From JBMOKU01 sp049324315 (GTDB lineage: Bacteria > Bacillota > Clostridia > Peptostreptococcales > Thermotaleaceae), in the NCBI GenBank assembly GCA_049324315.1, contig JBMOKU010000003.1, positions 62,001 to 126,000 on the forward strand: a stretch of 64,000 nt of DNA, in the 5' to 3' direction. Made by a program: the position numbers and the translations under genes. Below, piece after piece: positions 24,922 to 32,723 of the stretch (positions are counted from its first letter, which is position 1; the number at the start of each line of letters is the position of its first letter). The notes under the pieces were generated by a model, which saw nothing but the letters and a program-made list of their open reading frames with translations, was not told where the DNA came from and did not search any database.

Positions 24922-25764
24922 CTATTTATCTGTAAGCTCTATACCATGATCACTAAATTTGATTTTCCCTTCCTTTAGCAATCTTCCCACGGCTCTTTTA
25001 AAAGCATTTTTACTCATTTTCAGTGCACCTTCTATTTCCTGTGGGGAGCTTTTGTCATTTAGATATAATACACCATGATTGGCTTTAAGCTTGTCCAGAA
25101 TCATTACAGCATCTTTGTCCATTTGCTTATATGCCTTTTCCCTTACGCTCAATACCAATTTGCCGTCTTCTCTTACTTGGGTCACTCTGGCTTCAATCGT
25201 GTCACCACAGCTAATGTTTCCAAACAATTCATGTTTAGGTATAAGTCCGTGGTATTTTTGATCTACAGCCACGAAAGCACCCATATCCTCTTTCATACTA
25301 TAGATCGTTCCTTGGACTTTATCGTTGGTTTTATATGGCGATTGATTGCTGAGCAATTTATAAACATCCATGGTTCCGCACAAGCGATCGCTTTTATCGA
25401 TGTATAAGGCGATCAAGTATTCTTTTCCTTTTGTAATGCTGCAGGTCTGTTCCTTAAAAGGCAAAAACAGATCCTTTTCCAATCCCCAGTCAAGAAATGC
25501 TCCGATCCTTGTGGTCTCAACGACTTTTAATAATGCAATTTCGCCTATGGTCAGCTTCGGTTTTTTGATGGTAGCAATCAACCTATCTTCAGAGTCCCGA
25601 TATACAAATACCTGTATTTCATCCCCTATTTCTACATCTTGTTCAATCTGACTCTTCGGCAGCAGTACCCCATCATCACCCTTGTCATCTTTTGTGCCTA
25701 GATACACACCAATGGATGTTTTTCTTAATACCTGTAGTTCCTGAATTTTTCCTAATTCTATCAT
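24922..25764 (-). CDS. cvfB: CvfB/YitL-like S1 RNA-binding protein
   Basis: This 280-residue protein has tandem S1-type OB folds and a C-terminal winged helix, the CvfB arrangement. Landmarks are V-Y-L-G-T-K and G-V-L-L-P-K-S-Q (first fold), G-A-F-L-D-W-G-L-E-K-D-L-F-L-P (second), G-A-F-V-A-V-D-Q-K-Y-H-G-L-I-P-K-H-E-L (third), and G-A-L-K-M-S-K-N-A-F-K-R-A-V-G-R-L-L-K-E-G (winged helix). In staphylococci and pneumococci CvfB binds RNA and affects virulence gene expression and mRNA turnover. GAAGGTG precedes the ATG. It is monocistronic. Confidence 0.88.
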   Translation of the reverse strand: MIELGKIQELQVLRKTSIGVYLGTKDDKGDDGVLLPKSQIEQDVEIGDEIQVFVYRDSEDRLIATIKKPKLTIGEIALLKVVETTRIGAFLDWGLEKDLFLPFKEQTCSITKGKEYLIALYIDKSDRLCGTMDVYKLLSNQSPYKTNDKVQGTIYSMKEDMGAFVAVDQKYHGLIPKHELFGNISCGDTIEARVTQVREDGKLVLSVREKAYKQMDKDAVMILDKLKANHGVLYLNDKSSPQEIEGALKMSKNAFKRAVGRLLKEGKIKFSDHGIELTDK

Positions 25765-25991
25765 ACTTCACCTTCTCTGAACTTTATTTTTTCTTTCAAC
25801 ATATCCTTACCGTACATTCCTATCTATAGTGTGTTGATCACAGAAATAATTATGTACCTATCTCTCTTTCTTATGACTATATCTTCACCATATCCAATTA
25901 CTTCTCCTAAATTTTACATAGTAATCTACAGGAACTTATTATATCATTACTTTTGCAAGAAATAAATGTATAATGCAGAGATATAGATAAC

Positions 25992-26027
25992 AAAAAAATA
26001 AATCAGCTTTTACCGATTTATTTTTTT
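25992..26027 (-). terminator. terminator of the ANTAR regulator gene
   Basis: AAAAAAATAAATC (25992-26004) pairs with GATTTATTTTTTT (26015-26027). It overlaps the last codons and stop of the ANTAR gene. On the minus strand the stem ends in seven U. Confidence 0.8.
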
Positions 26028-26596
26028 GCTTGATACTCTTCAATAATCTTTTCCGCCATTTTATCTATCGTTATACATTCATCCATGCTTCTTTTTCGCA
26101 GAAGCTTATAAGCCTCGTTTTCAACCATCCCAAGCTTCTCCATTAGGATTCCTTTGGCTCTATCTACTTTCTTTCTATTCTCTAATGTAAGTTCCAGTTT
26201 TTCTACTTTTTTGGTTAGGGACTTAATCCTGTTTGAATTCATGATGGAAAACTCTATGGTTTGATATAGCTGTTCGGAATTGATTGGCTTTATAATATAC
26301 GCAAAGACATTCATATGCTCTAGTTTTTCATAGAACACCCTATTGGCATTGTTTGTCATAAATATCACTGTGGATAGCCTATCTTCTTCTATGATATGGG
26401 CGGCCTCATAGGCATGGATCCCCCACAAATTTATATCCATGATTACCAGATCAGGGAAAATGCTTCTTGAGATCCTTATTGCGCCTGCCCCATCTGTTGC
26501 TTGAAATATTTTATATCCTTTCTTTATCAACAAGTCACAGATTTTTTTCCTTGATGTCTCGCTGCTATCTGCGACCAGAATACTATAATTATTCAT
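26018..26596 (-). CDS. nitR: ANTAR-domain response regulator (NitR-like RNA-binding antiterminator)
   Basis: This is a 192-residue protein. The receiver-like domain (about 3-120) has L-V-A-D-S-S and the acceptor Asp in D-L-V-I-M-D-I-N. A coiled linker (about 125-145) leads to the ANTAR domain: V-D-R-A-K-G-I-L-M-E-K-L-G-M, then A-Y-K-L-L-R-K-R-S-M-D. ANTAR proteins bind hexaloop hairpins in nascent mRNA and block terminators. In solventogenic clostridia, nitR lies next to glnA and governs nitrogen assimilation, matching this position 110 bases after glnA. GGAG is 8 bases before the ATG at 26596. The receiver has the acceptor Asp but lacks an adjacent kinase gene. Confidence 0.87.
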   Translation of the reverse strand: MNNYSILVADSSETSRKKICDLLIKKGYKIFQATDGAGAIRISRSIFPDLVIMDINLWGIHAYEAAHIIEEDRLSTVIFMTNNANRVFYEKLEHMNVFAYIIKPINSEQLYQTIEFSIMNSNRIKSLTKKVEKLELTLENRKKVDRAKGILMEKLGMVENEAYKLLRKRSMDECITIDKMAEKIIEEYQAKK

Positions 26597-26642
26597 CTTA
26601 CCCACTCCAAATAGCAACCAATGTATTTTGGTAATAGTTAAT

Positions 26643-26668
26643 AAGAGTACCTGCATAAGGCACTCTTT
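26643..26668 (-). terminator. weak terminator/attenuating hairpin between glnA and nitR
   Basis: AAGAGTaCCT pairs with AGGcACTCTT around GCATA. Only a short U-rich stretch follows on the minus strand, so partial readthrough from glnA into nitR is likely. Confidence 0.5.
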
Positions 26669-26705
26669 TAAAGATTTTCTTTTTTCGTATTCTAAATCTG
26701 TAACG

Positions 26706-28031
26706 CTAGAATTTTCTTAAATATCGATCCAATTCCCATTGAGAAATATATTTTGAATAGTCATTCCACTCATATAATGCAGCATCAATGAATTTTTCAA
26801 ATATATGCTTACCAAGGGCTTCCTGCATAACATGATTCTGTAAAAGTCCTTGGACAGCCTCGTATAGATTTGCCGGAAGACCTTCAATTCCCTTCATTTT
26901 CATTTCTTGCTCATCCATTTGATAAACATTGCTGTTGACCGGCTCCGGAGGGGTAATCTTATTGTTAATGCCGTCTAATCCCGCCTTTAAGACCACTGCC
27001 AATGCCAGATAAGGATTTGCTGACGGATCAGGGCTTCTAAGTTCAATTCTTGTTGAATTCTCTCTTTTTGCGGGGATTCTGATTAATGGGCTCCTATTAC
27101 TTGCTGACCATGCTATAAGAACAGGGGCTTCATAACCTGCAACCAATCGCTTATACGAATTTACAGTGGGATTGGTTACTGCTGTAAATCCCTTGGCATG
27201 CGTCATGACGCCTCCCAAGAAGTAATATGCTGTTTGCGACAGTTTGAGATCATCTGTATCATCATAAAAAGCATTCTTTCCATCCAACGTCTGCAGCGAC
27301 ATATTGGTGTGCATACCTGAACCACTAACGCCGAATTTGGGTTTTGGCATAAACGTCGCGTGCAATCCATGTCTTTGGGCGATAATTCTTACAACCATCT
27401 TAAATGTCATAATATTGTCCGCTGTCGTCAATGCATCAGCATATTTGAAGTCAATCTCATGCTGTCCAGGTGCAACCTCATGATGAGACGCTTCTATTTC
27501 GAAACCCATTTGCTTAAGAACGATGGTCATATCCTTGCGGGCATTTCCCCCTAAATCGATGGGCGCCAGATCAAAATACCCTGCATTATCATGGGTTTCA
27601 AGGGATGGCTCTCCCTTTTCATCTGTATGGAATAAGAAAAATTCACATTCCGGACCGACATTCATGATGTAACCCATATCGGCCGCTTCTTTCAGTACCT
27701 TTTTCAAAGCATTTCTGGGGCATCCTTCAAAGGGTGTCCCGTCAGCCATATAAACATCGCATATGAGCCTTGCTTCCTTTGGATAATTGGTCCAGGGCAA
27801 CACAACAAATGTAGATAGATCAGGTCGTAAATACATATCGGATTCTTCTATTCTTACAAAGCCATCGATAGAAGAACCATCAAACATGATCTCATTGTCT
27901 AACGCCTTATCCAATTGTTCGATGGTAATGGATACATTCTTCATGACACCAAGAATGTCCGTAAACTGTAGATGAATAAACTCTACTTCTAATTCTTTCG
28001 CTTTTTTAAGAAGTGCTTCCCTATCATTCAT
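26706..28031 (-). CDS. glnA: glutamine synthetase type I
   Basis: This 441-residue GSI makes glutamine from glutamate, ammonium and ATP. Visible motifs are M-F-D-G-S-S-I-D-G-F (about 50), G-P-E-C-E-F-F-L-F (metal-binding Glu), G-S-G-M-H-T-N, N-P-T-V-N-S-Y-K-R-L, N-R-S-P-L-I-R-I-P and R-S-P-D-P-S-A-N-P-Y. The length fits the GSI-alpha class of Firmicutes, which is feedback-controlled and not adenylylated. AAGGAG is 9 bases before the ATG at 28031; the longer frame lies in the leader. It has its own sigma-A promoter and an ANTAR-type leader terminator (28087-28143) and is followed by nitR. Confidence 0.95.
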   Translation of the reverse strand: MNDREALLKKAKELEVEFIHLQFTDILGVMKNVSITIEQLDKALDNEIMFDGSSIDGFVRIEESDMYLRPDLSTFVVLPWTNYPKEARLICDVYMADGTPFEGCPRNALKKVLKEAADMGYIMNVGPECEFFLFHTDEKGEPSLETHDNAGYFDLAPIDLGGNARKDMTIVLKQMGFEIEASHHEVAPGQHEIDFKYADALTTADNIMTFKMVVRIIAQRHGLHATFMPKPKFGVSGSGMHTNMSLQTLDGKNAFYDDTDDLKLSQTAYYFLGGVMTHAKGFTAVTNPTVNSYKRLVAGYEAPVLIAWSASNRSPLIRIPAKRENSTRIELRSPDPSANPYLALAVVLKAGLDGINNKITPPEPVNSNVYQMDEQEMKMKGIEGLPANLYEAVQGLLQNHVMQEALGKHIFEKFIDAALYEWNDYSKYISQWELDRYLRKF

Positions 28032-28086
28032 AATTAGACGCTCCTTATACCTATACTTTCCCTTCATTAGCAAATCAGTTTAAACG

Positions 28087-28143
28087 AAAAAAGCGCACAC
28101 ATCCAAAGGGTGTACAACCCCTGTTTGTGGACGCCATTGCCCA
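28087..28143 (-). promoter_or_regulatory. glnA leader: hexaloop hairpin mutually exclusive with a terminator (ANTAR-type antiterminator)
   Basis: On the RNA, stem UGGGC/GUCCA with loop AAUGGC (28128-28143) has A at loop position 1 and G at 4, as in ANTAR targets. The loop end and 3' arm (GCGUCCACA) can instead pair with UGUGUGCGC to form a terminator ending in UUUUUU (plus-strand A-run 28087-28092). Twenty bases (TTGGGCAATGGCGTCCACAA) are identical to the amtB leader. I did not find a convincing second hexaloop hairpin upstream. Confidence 0.75.
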
Positions 28144-28170
28144 ACGCTTATGGATTTAATTATGACTATA

Positions 28171-28199
28171 ATTATACAGTATACAATATATTTTCGCAA
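28171..28199 (-). promoter_or_regulatory. glnA promoter
   Basis: Minus strand: TTGCGA (28194-28199), 17 bases, TATAAT (28171-28176). It starts the transcript about 20 bases before the leader hairpin. Confidence 0.78.
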
Positions 28200-28230
28200 T
28201 ATTCAATATTATTTTGAAATTTTTTTAAAC

Positions 28231-28266
28231 AAAAAGCCCTTCATCCCACGCTGGGAATGAAAGGCT
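28231..28266 (-). terminator. terminator of amtB-glnK
   Basis: AGCCcTTCATcCCA pairs with TGGGAATGAAaGGCT; on the minus strand it ends GGGCUUUUUGUUU. Confidence 0.85.
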
Positions 28267-28271
28267 CAACT

Positions 28272-28634
28272 TTATGGTTGATTGTCTAGGGCGACTCTTC
28301 CTTCATCACCATTTCTAATTCTTATAACTCTGGATACTTCATAAACGAAAATCTTCCCGTCTCCTACTTTTCCTGTATGAAGAACTTTTTTCGCCGTTTC
28401 TACAAGCAAATCAACAGGAACTTCACATATAACCGTTTCTATCTTTATCTTTGGCAATAATTCAGGTGTATAGGTAACGCCTCTGTAGTTCTCCGTCCTT
28501 CCCTTTTGGACACCACATCCTAAAACATTAGATACCGTCATGCCCATTACGCCAATATCATTCAAAGCTTTTTTCAACTCTTCGAATTTACCGGGCCTTG
28601 TTATGATCTCTACCTTCGTGAACTTATCTTCCAT
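28272..28634 (-). CDS. glnK: PII signal transduction protein GlnK
   Basis: This 120-residue PII protein has a T-loop Q-K-G-R-T-E-N-Y-R-G-V (about 45-55, with the Tyr used for uridylylation in other bacteria), the B-loop T-G-K-V-G-D-G-K-I-F (about 90-100, ATP binding), and a C-terminal loop with R-I-R-N-G-D-E-G. It binds ATP/ADP and 2-oxoglutarate and is expected to block AmtB when nitrogen is plentiful. It lies 64 bases downstream of amtB on the same strand, a conserved pair. Confidence 0.92.
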   Translation of the reverse strand: MEDKFTKVEIITRPGKFEELKKALNDIGVMGMTVSNVLGCGVQKGRTENYRGVTYTPELLPKIKIETVICEVPVDLLVETAKKVLHTGKVGDGKIFVYEVSRVIRIRNGDEGRVALDNQP

Positions 28635-28698
28635 TGATATTCCCCCTTCACAGATCCTTATTTATACTGGTGCACCTCCGCTATTCATACACGTTATG

Positions 28699-29955
28699 CT
28701 AAAGCTGTTCACTATTTAAAGATATAACTCTCGGTTGGAAATCCGCATAGCTTTCCGTTCCATGTTCTTTTTTATCCAGTCCTTCTTCTTCTTCTTCATT
28801 CGTTACCCTTAACCCTACTGTTATCTGAATAAGTTTAAATAGGCAGAAGGTTGTAGCCATTGTCCACACTGCCACTGCTGCAACACCAATGGTTTGTGTC
28901 ATCAACAATGCTGCGCCGCCTCCATGAAGAAGTCCGCCTTCTGTAGCAAAAACACCTACTAAAATTGTACCAATGGCTCCACAAATACCATGAACACTTA
29001 TGGCACCCACAGGATCATCTATTTTTAATACACTATCGAAAAACTCAATTGCATATACAACAGCAACGCCACCGATTCCACCGATGATTACGGCACCAGC
29101 AGGGCTTACGATATCTGTTCCTGCCGTAATAGCTACTAATCCAGCTAAGGCTCCATTCAACGTCATACTCACATCAGGCTTTTTATATTTAATCCAGGAA
29201 ACAATCATGGCTACGAATGCTCCCGCTGCTGCTGCTGAATTTGTCGTAACAAATATATGTGCAATACTATCTGTATTCGTACCAGATAGTGTGGATCCAG
29301 GATTAAATCCAAACCATCCAAACCACAATATGAATACACCTAACGCGCCCAGTGTAAGGCTATGTCCTTTAATAACCTTTGGTTTTCCATCTTCTGTATA
29401 TTTTCCTATACGTGGACCAATAATCCAAGCACCCATTAGGGCTGCCCATCCACCTAAAGAGTGAACAACGGTAGAACCGGCAAAATCATGGAAGCCTAAT
29501 TGAGCCAACCAACCACCGCCCCAAATCCAATGTCCTGCTACAGGGTAAACAACTGCACTAATCACAAAGCTGTACAATAGATAAGAAATAAATTTGGTTC
29601 TTTCTGCCATAGCACCTGAAACGATGGTGGCAGCAGTAGCACAGAATACTGTCTGAAAGATTAAAAATGCTTCTTTAGGAATACTTAATCCTAAATGATC
29701 AAATGAACCCAGTGATAATAGGTTAATTTCTCCTATAATTCCTTTCACATCTGTTCCAAACATAATACCAAATCCTAAAATCCAGAAAACCAAGGACCCT
29801 ACTGAAAAATCCATAAGGTTTTTCATAATAATATTTCCTGCATTTTTAGCTCTGGTAAAACCTGTCTCAACCATTGCAAAGCCTGCCTGCATAAAAAACA
29901 CCAATGCGGTAGCCAATAAAACCCATACCGTATCAATTGCTACTGAATAGTCCAT
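28699..29955 (-). CDS. amtB: ammonium transporter
   Basis: This is a 418-residue Amt/MEP channel with about 11 membrane helices. The signature F-x-x-D-F-A-G is seen as G-F-H-D-F-A-G-S-T-V-V-H (about 155-166), with the paired pore histidines in this stretch and in V-H-G-I-C-G-A-I-G-T (about 323). The C-terminal tail, which contacts GlnK, is long and acidic. It imports ammonium at low concentration. GGAGG precedes the ATG. A promoter and an ANTAR-type leader lie 210-330 bases upstream. Confidence 0.95.
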   Translation of the reverse strand: MDYSVAIDTVWVLLATALVFFMQAGFAMVETGFTRAKNAGNIIMKNLMDFSVGSLVFWILGFGIMFGTDVKGIIGEINLLSLGSFDHLGLSIPKEAFLIFQTVFCATAATIVSGAMAERTKFISYLLYSFVISAVVYPVAGHWIWGGGWLAQLGFHDFAGSTVVHSLGGWAALMGAWIIGPRIGKYTEDGKPKVIKGHSLTLGALGVFILWFGWFGFNPGSTLSGTNTDSIAHIFVTTNSAAAAGAFVAMIVSWIKYKKPDVSMTLNGALAGLVAITAGTDIVSPAGAVIIGGIGGVAVVYAIEFFDSVLKIDDPVGAISVHGICGAIGTILVGVFATEGGLLHGGGAALLMTQTIGVAAVAVWTMATTFCLFKLIQITVGLRVTNEEEEEGLDKKEHGTESYADFQPRVISLNSEQL

Positions 29956-30167
29956 AAAATCTCCTCCTCACATTTAATTGATTTTCATAACACTTATGAA
30001 GTTTAAAACTTTTAAAAATGACAAATGATTTCATTTTTTGTTTTAAAGAGCTTGACCTTGAGAAACTTTTTTCAAAGGCTCTCTTTATATGCAATATCAT
30101 GCCAGCTGTACATGATATTCATATCACAGGAGTATATTGTATACACCTATACCTCTGTAGAAGCAAT

Positions 30168-30226
30168 AAAAAAAGCGCCGACAAACAGAGGAAACTTATT
30201 TCCTTGCTTGTGGACGCCATTGCCCA
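30168..30226 (-). promoter_or_regulatory. amtB leader: hexaloop hairpin mutually exclusive with a terminator
   Basis: Stem UGGGC/GUCCA with loop AAUGGC (30211-30226) is identical to the glnA element. The alternative terminator pairs GCGUCCACAAGCAAGGAAA with UUUCCUCUGUUUGUCGGCGC (30175-30217), ending in UUUUUUU. The two folds share the GCGUCCA segment. The rest of 29956-30361 is leader and promoter, and I see no gene there. Confidence 0.78.
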
Positions 30227-30257
30227 ATTGAATGTATTCATTTTTTGTATATATGAT

Positions 30258-30286
30258 ATTATAATACGACCTATAGAACTTTGCAA
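30258..30286 (-). promoter_or_regulatory. amtB promoter
   Basis: Minus strand: TTGCAA (30281-30286), 17 bases, TATAAT (30258-30263). Confidence 0.78.
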
Positions 30287-30361
30287 TACTTTTTTAAAAT
30301 ATTTTTTGAATTTTCTTTCTATTGTTAAGACAATAGATAGTTTCGATAATATCTTTGCCAA

Positions 30362-31459
30362 TCATATATCTAATAATACTTTATCATCAACAAATTTACT
30401 TTTGTCATAGTTTTCTCTTAATAGATTTAAAATTCTATCTGACTGTAAATTCGTAATTTCTCTTCCCATCTCCCTATATTTATTTATAATAGCAGCACTT
30501 CCGGAAAATTTGCCAATAACAATATGATGTTTCCTGCCTATATCTTCCGGATCAAAGGACTCATAATTTCTTCGATTTTTAAGCAGTCCATCTACATGAA
30601 TACCAGATTCATGACTGAATGCTTCTTTCCCAACAATTGGTTTAGATAAACTCAATGCTCTGCCTGATACATTCTCCACCAAATTAGATATCTCCATAAT
30701 TTTTTTTAAATCGATACCGGTTTTTTCCCGTGCTATATATTCTAAGGCCATGATAATCTCCTCTAAAGGCGTATTACCGGCTCTTTCCCCCAGTCCATTA
30801 ACTGTGCAGCTAATATGTGTTGCTCCAGCCTTATATGCACTAAAAGCATTGGCTGTCGCCATTCCGAAATCGTTATGCCCATGAAAGTCAATATCCATTG
30901 ACAGTGTTTCAACGATTCGACCAATAATATTGTAAGTTGATAAGGGATCTAATATGCCTAATGTATCTGCATACCTCACTCTCTGCGCCCCAGCCTTTTT
31001 GGCAAGAGTAAAAAACTCCATTAAATACTTTTCATCCGTTCTTGAAGCATCCTCTGCACCAACAGATACGATGCAGCCTTTATTTACTGCATATTCAACA
31101 GTTTTTTGCATTAAGTATAAAACCTCTTGCTTGGTTAGATTAAATTTATGCTGAAGTTGAATATCGGAGGTCGCTATGGCAAGATGTACATTTTTTACGC
31201 CTACAGATAAGGAATGATCAACATCTTCTGTTTTCATTCTATTCCATGTTAGAATTGTTGATCTAAGACCTAGATTATTTATTTCCATGATCCTTTGCAT
31301 CTCTTCCTTGCCCATGCCAGGTATTCCTACCTCAATAATATGGACACCCATCTCATCTAGTTTCTTAGCAATATGAATCTTTTCTTCCTTTAAAAAAACT
31401 ACTCCAGCGGTTTGTTCCCCATCTCTTAACGTCGTATCTATGATTTTTATTTTCATCAT
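30362..31459 (-). CDS. nifV: homocitrate synthase NifV
   Basis: This 365-residue HMGL-like TIM-barrel enzyme condenses acetyl-CoA with 2-oxoglutarate to homocitrate, the organic ligand of FeMo-co. Motifs are T-T-L-R-D-G-E-Q-T-A-G-V (about 8-19), H-G-H-N-D-F-G-M-A (about 194-202, metal-binding His pair) and G-L-G-E-R-A-G-N. Being last in the nif run and at this length fits NifV better than LeuA or a citrate synthase. The start is one of two adjacent ATGs (31459 or 31456) after GAGGGTG. It lies 68 bases from nifB. Confidence 0.93.
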   Translation of the reverse strand: MMKIKIIDTTLRDGEQTAGVVFLKEEKIHIAKKLDEMGVHIIEVGIPGMGKEEMQRIMEINNLGLRSTILTWNRMKTEDVDHSLSVGVKNVHLAIATSDIQLQHKFNLTKQEVLYLMQKTVEYAVNKGCIVSVGAEDASRTDEKYLMEFFTLAKKAGAQRVRYADTLGILDPLSTYNIIGRIVETLSMDIDFHGHNDFGMATANAFSAYKAGATHISCTVNGLGERAGNTPLEEIIMALEYIAREKTGIDLKKIMEISNLVENVSGRALSLSKPIVGKEAFSHESGIHVDGLLKNRRNYESFDPEDIGRKHHIVIGKFSGSAAIINKYREMGREITNLQSDRILNLLRENYDKSKFVDDKVLLDI

Positions 31460-31527
31460 CTTTATTCACCCTCTTTCCCGGAAGAAACAGTATAAATGGT
31501 TGTTAACAGAAAATAAGACTCTTCTCT

Positions 31528-32394
31528 TTAAGCAAATTTTCTACACCCTGTCTGGTTTAATTCCATAGACTGATCATGTGTGAGCCTTCCTGCCGCATCT
31601 GCACGGCATTGTTGACAATGCTTCATTTGTTTCACGTAAACTTCACATTTGTTTCTGATCGAAAACAATTCTTTATGATCAATTGTAGTCAAGCCCTCAA
31701 AACAACTGCCTTTCACTGGAATATGTGGAACGATGTTGGTCATAAATGCCCCATACTCCTTTACCTTTTTAACGACATCTTCAATATGATTTTCATTCAT
31801 ATTTTTCAATACAACAATATTTATCTTACACAAAGCTCCTTTAGAAGACAGGTATTTTAAGCCCTCCAATTGATTATTCAGAAGAACATTTGAAGCTTCT
31901 TTACCCCTTATTGTTTCTCCATGATAATTGATTCGTCTATATATCTTCGATCCAATCTCCGGATCAATGGCATTTATTGTTATGGTTATATGTCTTATCC
32001 CTAAAGAGATAATTTCTTCCCCATAAGCAGGAAGCATTAGTCCATTGGTTGACAAACAAAATATTGCTTCCGGATCATATACTTGAATAAGTTGTATGCT
32101 CTCCTTTGTCTGTTCAAAATTTGCAAGGGCATCTCCCGGTCCTGCAATACCGACAACTGATAAATTTTCGATTTTTTCCTTTGCCATCTTATATCTCTCA
32201 AGGGCATCCCTTGGGGTTAAAACGATACTGGTAACTCCGGGGCGACATTCATTGGCACAATCAAATTTTCTATTACAGTAATTACAGCTGATATTACATT
32301 TTGGCGCCACCGGAATGTGAATTCTGCCATAGTTCGCAGCCTTTTCATTATAACAGGGATGTCTGTCTGTTCTTTCCTTAACTAAATCATCCAT
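31528..32394 (-). CDS. nifB: FeMo-co biosynthesis radical SAM protein NifB
   Basis: This is a 288-residue radical SAM enzyme. The SAM cluster motif is C-N-I-S-C-N-Y-C-N-R-K-F-D-C (about residues 32-45), preceded by H-P-C-Y-N-E-K-A, with C-R-K-F near the end. It makes NifB-co (the 8Fe-9S-C core) from [4Fe-4S] clusters. It lacks the C-terminal NifX-like domain found in some NifB, and here that domain is the separate gene just upstream. I chose the ATG at 32394, with GGGAAGG upstream; the TTG at 32436, overlapping the nifX stop, is an alternative. Confidence 0.94.
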   Translation of the reverse strand: MDDLVKERTDRHPCYNEKAANYGRIHIPVAPKCNISCNYCNRKFDCANECRPGVTSIVLTPRDALERYKMAKEKIENLSVVGIAGPGDALANFEQTKESIQLIQVYDPEAIFCLSTNGLMLPAYGEEIISLGIRHITITINAIDPEIGSKIYRRINYHGETIRGKEASNVLLNNQLEGLKYLSSKGALCKINIVVLKNMNENHIEDVVKKVKEYGAFMTNIVPHIPVKGSCFEGLTTIDHKELFSIRNKCEVYVKQMKHCQQCRADAAGRLTHDQSMELNQTGCRKFA

Positions 32395-32432
32395 ATAACG
32401 CCTTCCCTTCACAGATATTCTTTTTGTCGTAT

Positions 32433-32723
32433 TCAATATATCTTCTTTACTGCTTCCATGGGATCAATGGTATCCAGTTCGATATAAGGTCTAATCTTTC
32501 TTTTTCTGAGGCTTCTAATCATGCCTTCACCAATTTGACCGGAAATCACAACGTGACAGTCAAGGATTTCTTCTATGATGTGGTCCGTGTGGACACCAGC
32601 TGTCTTGATGACCTCCAATAATTCTACGTGGTCTCCTTCTTTTCCATAAATATGAAATATTTTGCATCTACCTAAATGTGCAGCTATATGGTTCATATCA
32701 TCAACACTCACTGCAATTCTCAA
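32433..32723 (-). CDS. nifX: NifX/NafY-like FeMo-co carrier protein
   Basis: This 96-residue dinitrogenase-cofactor-binding domain has M-R-I-A-V-S-V-D-D, H-L-G-R-C-K-I-F-H-I-Y and I-I-E-E-I-L-D-C-H-V-V-I-S-G-Q-I-G-E-G-M. It likely holds NifB-co or a FeMo-co precursor between NifB and NifEN. It starts with TTG inside the nifN stop region (GGAG upstream), and its end overlaps the alternative nifB start, so the three genes are translationally coupled. Confidence 0.82.
   Translation of the reverse strand: MRIAVSVDDMNHIAAHLGRCKIFHIYGKEGDHVELLEVIKTAGVHTDHIIEEILDCHVVISGQIGEGMIRSLRKRKIRPYIELDTIDPMEAVKKIY

Noticed and set aside
30018..30410. 130-residue plus-strand ORF between amtB and nifV
   Set aside because: It runs antisense to the amtB promoter and leader and the end of nifV, and has no ribosome site or protein-like features.
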